NCBI GenBank assembly: GCA_036825655.1
Contig: DAISXU010000086.1
Coordinates: 1-9,526, forward strand
Reading direction: 5' to 3'
DNA from: JALQTD01 sp036825655
GTDB lineage: Bacteria > Bacteroidota > Bacteroidia > Flavobacteriales_D > Sanyastnellaceae
Length of the DNA stretch: 9,526 nucleotides
Part shown: positions 5,670-9,526 of the stretch, in pieces
How the letters are laid out: each line of letters starts with the position of its first letter
How positions within the stretch are numbered: the stretch's first letter is position 1
The notes under the pieces: model-generated
Databases searched by the model: none
Seen by the model: only the letters and a program-made list of their open reading frames with translations
What the model was told of the DNA's origin: nothing
Program-made: the position numbers and the translations under genes

Positions 5670-7448
5670 TCAATCCTGATGGGTCTCTCGCAACCAGCGG
5701 CGGTATGCATTGAACAGCCGAGATCTGGAAACAAATCCGATGTATTTGCCTTCCGAAACTACCGGGAGGTTCCAAGCTTTTGTTCGTTCGAAGTGAGCCA
5801 TAACATCCTCCATCCGTGCTCGGACATCCAATGTGGCCAGCGGCGCAGCCATCAAAGACTGCACCGTAAGGGTTTCGTACTGCTCTCGATCGAACATGAT
5901 TTGACGAATGTCTTGGAGGTCAATGATTCCCAATAACTCACCGTTTTCGTCCAGCACGGGGTGCAGGTTGCGTGTGGATTGAGCGATGATCCTGACCAAA
6001 TCGCCCAGCGTAGCTTCTGGGGCAACGGCCACAAAATCATTCTCCACCTCCTCCTTGAGTGTCATCAAAGTCAACACCGCTTGGTCTTTGTTGTGAGAGA
6101 GTAAATCGCCACTCTCCGCAAGTTCTTTGGTGTAAATCGAATGCTTCAACCATCTCCGTGCCAACTGAAAACTCAAAGCAGCTGTGAGCATTACAGGAAC
6201 GAACAACTCGTATCCGCCGCTCACTTCCGCAGCCAAGAAAACGGCCGTCAGCGGCGCATGCAATACGCCGGCGAGCATTCCCGCCAAACCCGCCAAAACC
6301 GCATTGCCAACGGGCATCCATTCCGATCCGACCAGAAGATTAACCGAGAGGGCGAAGACAAAACCCAACACCGCTCCTGAAAACAGCACCGGAGCAAAAA
6401 CTCCAGCCACACCGCCTGCTCCCACAGTAAATCCTGTCAAAATTGGTTTCAATGCCCATGCGAGCAGCAAAACGGCTACCAAAAGCACGCCTCTTGGGGC
6501 AAACAAGTGAATGGCCATGTCATCAGCAAGCCCCGTGGACTCTCCCTCAAACAACCCATTGATGACTTCGTATCCCTCACCATAAAGGCTCGGAAACAGC
6601 CACACCGCTCCCCCCATCAATGCGCCGGCCACCACGATCCGAACTGGAAGACGGGCCACATTTCTCATCCGCATGCTCGCCCACAAATAGAGCCTTGAAA
6701 AAAGCACCGACCCCGCACCGGCCAAAAGCCCCAAAAGGCCGTACAAAGGCAATCTATGAACAGCAAAATCGGTTAGCTCAGGTGCGGTGAGCACATCTTC
6801 TCCCTCCAGCAAGAACCATGCGGTTAGTAAGGAACTCAAAGAAGCCAGAAGCAACGGAACCAAGCTTCCAGCTGTCAAGTCGATCATGATGACTTCGACG
6901 GCAAAAATGATGGCTGCTACTGGAGCCTTGAAGGTGGCCGCTAAGGATGCCGCTGCAGCGCAGGCAATCAACAACACCCTGCGGTTGAAATTTCGTTTCG
7001 TAGCCGAGGCGACCTCAGAACCAAAAGCGGCGCTAGCTTGAAGCGCAGGCGCCTCCAACCCCCCTGACCCCCCTAACCCAACTGTTAACCAACTTGCCAC
7101 GAGTGGAGAATACATCCACCGGCGTTTCAAGCGTCCTTGCCTTCTGCTCAAAGCATGCAATGTCGCTGGCACACCGGGCCCAGGATGGTCTCCTCGGGCG
7201 CCTTTTTGGACAAACCAGGCCGTTGCCACCAAACCTAAAATCGGCCCGAGGGCGATGGCTCCCTCCCATCCTGACCACGACTCCACACCCATCAAACCAC
7301 TGCGCAAAAGCACAACGGAATTCTTCAGCGCGACCGTGATTCCACCGGCTGCAACACCGATGATCGCAGCCCAAGCCAGCAAGGATTGCTCGCTTCGTGC
7401 CCACGTGTTTAGAAACGGTTGAATGGTCTTTAACCAAGTTCGCCACAT
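5670..7448 (-). CDS. CLC-family anion channel/transporter with C-terminal CBS pair
   Basis: An inner-membrane CLC protein of 592 residues: a membrane domain of many hydrophobic helices (about 20-432) and two CBS repeats (about 465-588). The anion-pathway signatures are GPGVP (90-94), GGSGGLEAP (126-134, gating Glu132), GVFAP (349-353) and Tyr439 in SIYTKEL, equivalent to E. coli Tyr445. Two positions are notable. E. coli Ser107 of GSGIP is Pro91 here, as in the nitrate-selective plant AtCLCa. The inner proton glutamate Glu203 is Val186 (AVEVI), as in animal CLC channels. By family knowledge this suggests nitrate tolerance and weak or altered proton coupling; that is inference. The ATG at 7446-7448 lies four bases after a promoter -7 box, so the message may be leaderless. 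The gene is divergent from a universal stress protein gene. Confidence 0.94.
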   Translation of the reverse strand: MWRTWLKTIQPFLNTWARSEQSLLAWAAIIGVAAGGITVALKNSVVLLRSGLMGVESWSGWEGAIALGPILGLVATAWFVQKGARGDHPGPGVPATLHALSRRQGRLKRRWMYSPLVASWLTVGLGGSGGLEAPALQASAAFGSEVASATKRNFNRRVLLIACAAAASLAATFKAPVAAIIFAVEVIMIDLTAGSLVPLLLASLSSLLTAWFLLEGEDVLTAPELTDFAVHRLPLYGLLGLLAGAGSVLFSRLYLWASMRMRNVARLPVRIVVAGALMGGAVWLFPSLYGEGYEVINGLFEGESTGLADDMAIHLFAPRGVLLVAVLLLAWALKPILTGFTVGAGGVAGVFAPVLFSGAVLGFVFALSVNLLVGSEWMPVGNAVLAGLAGMLAGVLHAPLTAVFLAAEVSGGYELFVPVMLTAALSFQLARRWLKHSIYTKELAESGDLLSHNKDQAVLTLMTLKEEVENDFVAVAPEATLGDLVRIIAQSTRNLHPVLDENGELLGIIDLQDIRQIMFDREQYETLTVQSLMAAPLATLDVRARMEDVMAHFERTKAWNLPVVSEGKYIGFVSRSRLFNAYRRWLRETHQD

Positions 7449-7452
7449 GCCG

Positions 7453-7481
7453 CAAAGGTATCAGGGAAAAAAGAGCCCCAA
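7453..7481 (-). promoter_or_regulatory. Candidate promoter of the CLC gene
   Basis: On the minus strand, TACCTTTG (complement of 7453-7460) is an exact TAnnTTTG box. A TTG (complement of 7479-7481) lies 18 nt upstream, a normal -33 distance. Only CGGC separates the box from the CLC ATG, so transcription would start at or next to the start codon. For the opposite gene the 64-bp intergenic stretch offers only a weak TAACTTCG at 7487-7494 with no paired TTG. Confidence 0.55.
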
Positions 7482-7512
7482 GGACTTAACTTCGCACCAA
7501 ACTGCAATAACC

Positions 7513-8349
7513 ATGTCGGACCACCGCATTCTCGTCCCATTCGACTTCACACCAGTCAGCGAAGTTGCCGTAGAACACGCAATTGTCGTAGGGAAAGCCA
7601 TTGATAGCGAAATCATCCTGCTCCACGTGATTGGGAATAAAAAGGACTTTCAAGAAGCCAAAACCAGAATGATCGCCTTAGAGGAACGGTGCAAGTCCCA
7701 GTATGACATGCCCATTCGCCATACCATTCGCATTGGTTCTATTTTCGAAGAAATCGACGACGCTAGTGTTGAGGAGATGGCCAATTTGATCATCATGGGC
7801 ACGCATGGCCTGAAGGGCATGCAATTCATCACTGGAGGACGTTCGTTGAAAATTGTAACGAATTGCTCGGTTCCTGTGATCATCACCCAAGAGAAAGGGA
7901 TTCGAGAAACGGGTTACGACGACATCGTTGTGCCATTGGATTTGCACCAAGACACGAAGCAAAAACTCAACATCGTAGCCGAAATGGCTACTTACTTCAA
8001 TGGACGGGTTCACTTGATTTCGCCAGCGGAACACGATGAGTTCTTGAAAAATCAACTCGACCGAAACTTGACCTATGCTCAAGAGTTCTTCAACGAATTG
8101 GGCATCGAAAACACCGTGAAAGTATCTGAGCACAGCTCCAGCGCCTTCGTTAAGGATGTCGTCCGCTTCGCAGCCAGCGTAGATGCTGACCTCATCAGCA
8201 TCATGAACTTACATGAAAAATCATTGATGGGAATCTTGGGTCAAACGTATGAGCAACAGGTGATCACGAATGAATCGAGCATCCCCGTTTTGATCTTAAA
8301 TCCCAAGGAAACGCGTGTGATCAGGAATTCAGTTTTCGCCCGAACCTAG
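7513..8349 (+). CDS. Universal stress protein with two tandem UspA domains
   Basis: A cytosolic protein of 278 residues made of two UspA folds in tandem, about 1-127 and 134-263. Domain 1 opens with HRILVPFDFTPVSEVAVEHA and carries IIMGTHGLKGMQFITGGRS (93-111). This is close to the ATP-binding pattern G-2x-G-9x-G-(S/T), with one extra residue (Arg) before the Ser. Domain 2 opens with DDIVVPLDLHQDTKQKL, but at the matching place it has only MNLHEKSLMGILGQTYEQQV, without the glycine pattern, so it probably does not bind ATP the usual way. Each domain ends in the usual strand (SVPVIIT, SIPVLIL). I chose the ATG at 7513 because the next ATG upstream in frame (7423) would add 30 residues unlike any UspA and run into the divergent CLC gene. 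The gene ends before an intrinsic terminator. A stress or energy-status role is family inference. Confidence 0.93.
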   Translation: MSDHRILVPFDFTPVSEVAVEHAIVVGKAIDSEIILLHVIGNKKDFQEAKTRMIALEERCKSQYDMPIRHTIRIGSIFEEIDDASVEEMANLIIMGTHGLKGMQFITGGRSLKIVTNCSVPVIITQEKGIRETGYDDIVVPLDLHQDTKQKLNIVAEMATYFNGRVHLISPAEHDEFLKNQLDRNLTYAQEFFNELGIENTVKVSEHSSSAFVKDVVRFAASVDADLISIMNLHEKSLMGILGQTYEQQVITNESSIPVLILNPKETRVIRNSVFART

Positions 8350-8373
8350 ACGCATCAGAACCACTTCCAAAGC

Positions 8374-8405
8374 AAGCCGGCACCCTCAAAAGTGCCGGCT
8401 TTTTT
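8374..8405 (+). terminator. Rho-independent terminator of the universal stress protein gene
   Basis: Perfect 10-bp arms AAGCCGGCAC (8374-8383) and GTGCCGGCTT (8392-8401) enclose an 8-nt loop and run into six T residues (8400-8405). It begins 24 bp after the stop codon of the stress protein gene. On the opposite strand the stem is not followed by a good T run, so it mainly serves the plus strand, although the stem could still protect the 3' end of the convergent phosphatase message that ends at 8413. Confidence 0.9.
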
Positions 8406-8412
8406 GCTGCGA

Positions 8413-9180
8413 TTAAATCCGAACAGCAATGACCAATACATCATCCACCTGTTCCTCAACCCCTTTCCAAGCATCGAATGCATCGGACAACATTTGCTCC
8501 ACCTCAGGCATTGGAACATCCGCCAATTCAATGAGCAATTCTCGGAATCTCCTGCGCATGAATTTCTTCCCCAAAGGCCCACCAAACTGATCGACAAATC
8601 CGTCGGTAGTAGCGACCACGAAATCGCCTTTCTCCAAAGCAAACTCAACATTCGCATAGCTCGCTGTGCCAGGCTCGAATGAAGCAATCGCCATTTTATC
8701 GGGTTTCAGTTCAATCACCTCACGCCTGCGCACGATGTACAAGGGATTGTTTGCACCGCTGTACTGTAGGGCAAGGTTTTCCATGTCGATGTTCACCATG
8801 GCCAAATCCATTCCATCTTGCACGCCATCGTGCGAAGCAGCGAACTCTGTCCCCTCCAATTCTTCCGATGCACCCGCTTTCGTCCGCACGCGTTGACCGT
8901 AATGCTGACTGAGCGCTTGCCAGGCAAATTGATTCAGATGCGTTAGCATGCTATTGGGTTGCGTGTAAACCTTTGACACGCGTTCGAGTGCATTGTGACC
9001 AATCAAACTCATGAAGGCTCCCGGAACGCCATGGCCCGTGCAATCAATGGCAGAAAAAAGGCGCGAACGGCCAGTCGAATGGAACCAATAAAAATCCCCC
9101 GAAACCACATCACGGGGACGGTAGAAGACGGCATTTTCGCTGAATACCCGCTCGCGTTCGCCTTTCGTGGGTAAGATGGC
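8413..9180 (-). CDS. SpoIIE-type (PP2C) protein phosphatase, C-terminal part of a gene interrupted by an assembly gap
   Basis: The catalytic domain of a SpoIIE/RsbU-type serine/threonine phosphatase, which usually dephosphorylates an anti-sigma-factor antagonist in partner switching. It reads AILPTKGERERVFSENAVFY, then RPRDVVSGDFYWF, AIDCTGHGVPGAFMSLIGHN, DGMDLAMVNID, YSGANNPLYIVRR, ATTDGFVDQFGG and QVDDVLVIAVRI at the end. The metal-binding Asp residues (SGDF, IDCTGHG, TDGF, DD) are present, so the domain looks active. Trustworthy coding runs from the stop at 8413 up to about 9177-9180. Upstream of that, the frame enters a false inverted copy and then Ns; the residues apparently encoded beyond (EDGIFAEYPL and further) are not real. 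The N-terminal half of the same gene continues at 9231 in another frame. Confidence 0.93.
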   Translation of the reverse strand, partial: AILPTKGERERVFSENAVFYRPRDVVSGDFYWFHSTGRSRLFSAIDCTGHGVPGAFMSLIGHNALERVSKVYTQPNSMLTHLNQFAWQALSQHYGQRVRTKAGASEELEGTEFAASHDGVQDGMDLAMVNIDMENLALQYSGANNPLYIVRRREVIELKPDKMAIASFEPGTASYANVEFALEKGDFVVATTDGFVDQFGGPLGKKFMRRRFRELLIELADVPMPEVEQMLSDAFDAWKGVEEQVDDVLVIAVRI

Positions 9181-9220
9181 GAACGCGAGCGGGTATTCAG
9201 CGAAAATGCCGTCTTCTACC
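9120..9220. repeat. 43-bp perfect inverted repeat abutting the N gap (fold-back assembly artefact)
   Basis: 9120-9162 and 9178-9220 are exact reverse complements, separated by 15 nt. The right arm ends exactly at the first N. The left arm is normal phosphatase coding sequence; the right arm is its backward copy and breaks the protein just before the conserved ILP segment. This is the signature of a fold-back or chimeric contig end, as made by strand-displacement amplification or by local assembly errors. Confidence 0.9.
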
Positions 9221-9230
9221 NNNNNNNNNN
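9221..9230. other. Scaffold gap (10 N) inside the phosphatase gene
   Basis: Ten undetermined bases. The two coding halves on either side lie in different minus-strand frames, so the number of Ns does not reflect the true distance. By comparison with the usual layout of HAMP-SpoIIE proteins, only some 10-20 residues between the coiled coil (ending ERIESLYND) and AILPT seem to be missing; that number is inference. Confidence 0.97.
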
Positions 9231-9526
9231 AAATCATTGTAAAGTGACTCGATTCGTTCTTTTTGCTCTTCAACCTCGGTGGTGCGCATTCTCACCTTGC
9301 GTTCCAGTTCTTTCTCGTTGGAGGCCAATTCGTTCCGCATTTTGAGCAATGCATGCCCGAGGGCGTCATCCTCGCTCAAGGGAATGTACTCGGTGTTGAA
9401 GTTTCCTTTACCGACCTCCAGGGAAAAACTCCGGGTTCGCTTCATCCCCTCAGCGAGTCGGTTCACCGCATTGGCCATTTCCCCAATCTCATCTGGGCTC
9501 ACCCTGACAGGTGCTTCGGGTTGAAC
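9231..9526 (-). CDS. HAMP and coiled-coil linker of the same SpoIIE-type phosphatase (N-terminal part, runs off the right edge)
   Basis: This fragment is the sensor-to-effector linker of the phosphatase. The visible protein begins VQPEAPVR, continues with VSPDEIGEMANAVNRLAEGM, the second half of a HAMP domain (DEIGEM motif), and then a long heptad-rich helix (ALLKMRNELASNEKELERK, then VRMRTTEVEEQKERIESLYND). HAMP domains follow a transmembrane helix, so the missing N-terminus is expected to hold membrane segments and perhaps an extracytoplasmic sensor. The GTG at 9500-9502 is not a credible start because HAMP sequence continues upstream of it in the same frame to the window edge. It stops at the N gap at position 9231. 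A HAMP protein with this linker could end in a kinase or cyclase, but the phosphatase domain on the same strand just beyond the gap is the simplest continuation. Confidence 0.85.

Noticed and set aside
7033..7455. A 140-codon minus-strand frame overlapping the 5' end of the CLC gene
   Set aside because: It is Cys/Arg-rich out-of-frame translation of CLC codons; the CLC frame has the real motifs.
7423..7512. A longer universal stress protein starting at 7423
   Set aside because: The extra 30 residues would be antisense to the CLC start and its promoter and do not resemble UspA; the ATG at 7513 gives the standard start.
8374..8405. The terminator as bidirectional, also ending the phosphatase transcript
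   Set aside because: On the minus strand the stem is followed by a mixed sequence without a U run, so termination in that direction is not supported.
9120..9220. The large inverted repeat as a transposon end, attachment site, cruciform or regulatory hairpin
   Set aside because: It is a perfect copy of coding sequence, ends exactly at Ns and disrupts a conserved domain; an assembly fold-back explains all of this.
9181..9273. An N-terminus of the phosphatase starting near 9273
   Set aside because: The frame there passes through the false repeat arm, the Ns and the HAMP half read in the wrong frame; the residues match nothing in the family.
1..9526. CRISPR array, tRNA or rRNA genes, insertion sequence, prophage or defence island
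   Set aside because: No spaced direct repeats, no cloverleaf or rRNA segments and no transposase or integrase motifs were seen; all long stretches are covered by housekeeping or stress genes.

Overview
The window looks like chromosomal housekeeping DNA from a Bacteroidota bacterium, probably of the Flavobacteriales type. Three things support this: the order pdxJ / CBS protein / nadK / DUF6089 barrel / uppS / bamA, which is a known Bacteroidota arrangement; the Bacteroidota form of PdxJ (VNVNKIATLRNARGG); and promoter-like sequences of the TTG-N(17-23)-TAnnTTTG type in place of E. coli-type boxes. Base composition is about balanced by eye. I see no mobile element, CRISPR array, tRNA or rRNA.

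Layout. From 3545 down to the left edge, a tightly packed minus-strand operon encodes a CBS-ACT protein, NAD kinase, a DUF6089 outer-membrane barrel, undecaprenyl diphosphate synthase and the first 90 or so residues of BamA. Junctions are 3-nt gaps or overlapping stop/start codons, except for a 27-69 nt gap before the barrel gene. From 3605 to 5665 on the plus strand lie pdxJ, a YbfF-type alpha/beta hydrolase and a small protein that looks like a divergent SecB. From 7448 down to 5670 on the minus strand is a CLC anion channel/transporter with a CBS pair. It is divergent from a tandem universal stress protein (7513-8349), which ends in a clear intrinsic terminator. From 8413 to the right edge on the minus strand is one HAMP / coiled-coil / SpoIIE (PP2C-type) phosphatase gene, broken in this assembly by a 10-N gap flanked by a false inverted copy.

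How the genes fit together. The left operon joins envelope construction (lipid carrier synthesis by UppS, outer-membrane protein insertion by BamA, an outer-membrane barrel) with NADP supply. The plus-strand operon supplies the PLP precursor. The right half is about stress and signalling: anion flux, a universal stress protein and a PP2C-type phosphatase that would act in partner switching.

I do not see a convincing new multi-gene system. The points most worth a second look are the head-on candidate promoters around a perfect dyad between the CBS gene and pdxJ, the unusual key residues of the CLC protein, the SecB-like small protein, and the fold-back assembly error in the phosphatase gene.
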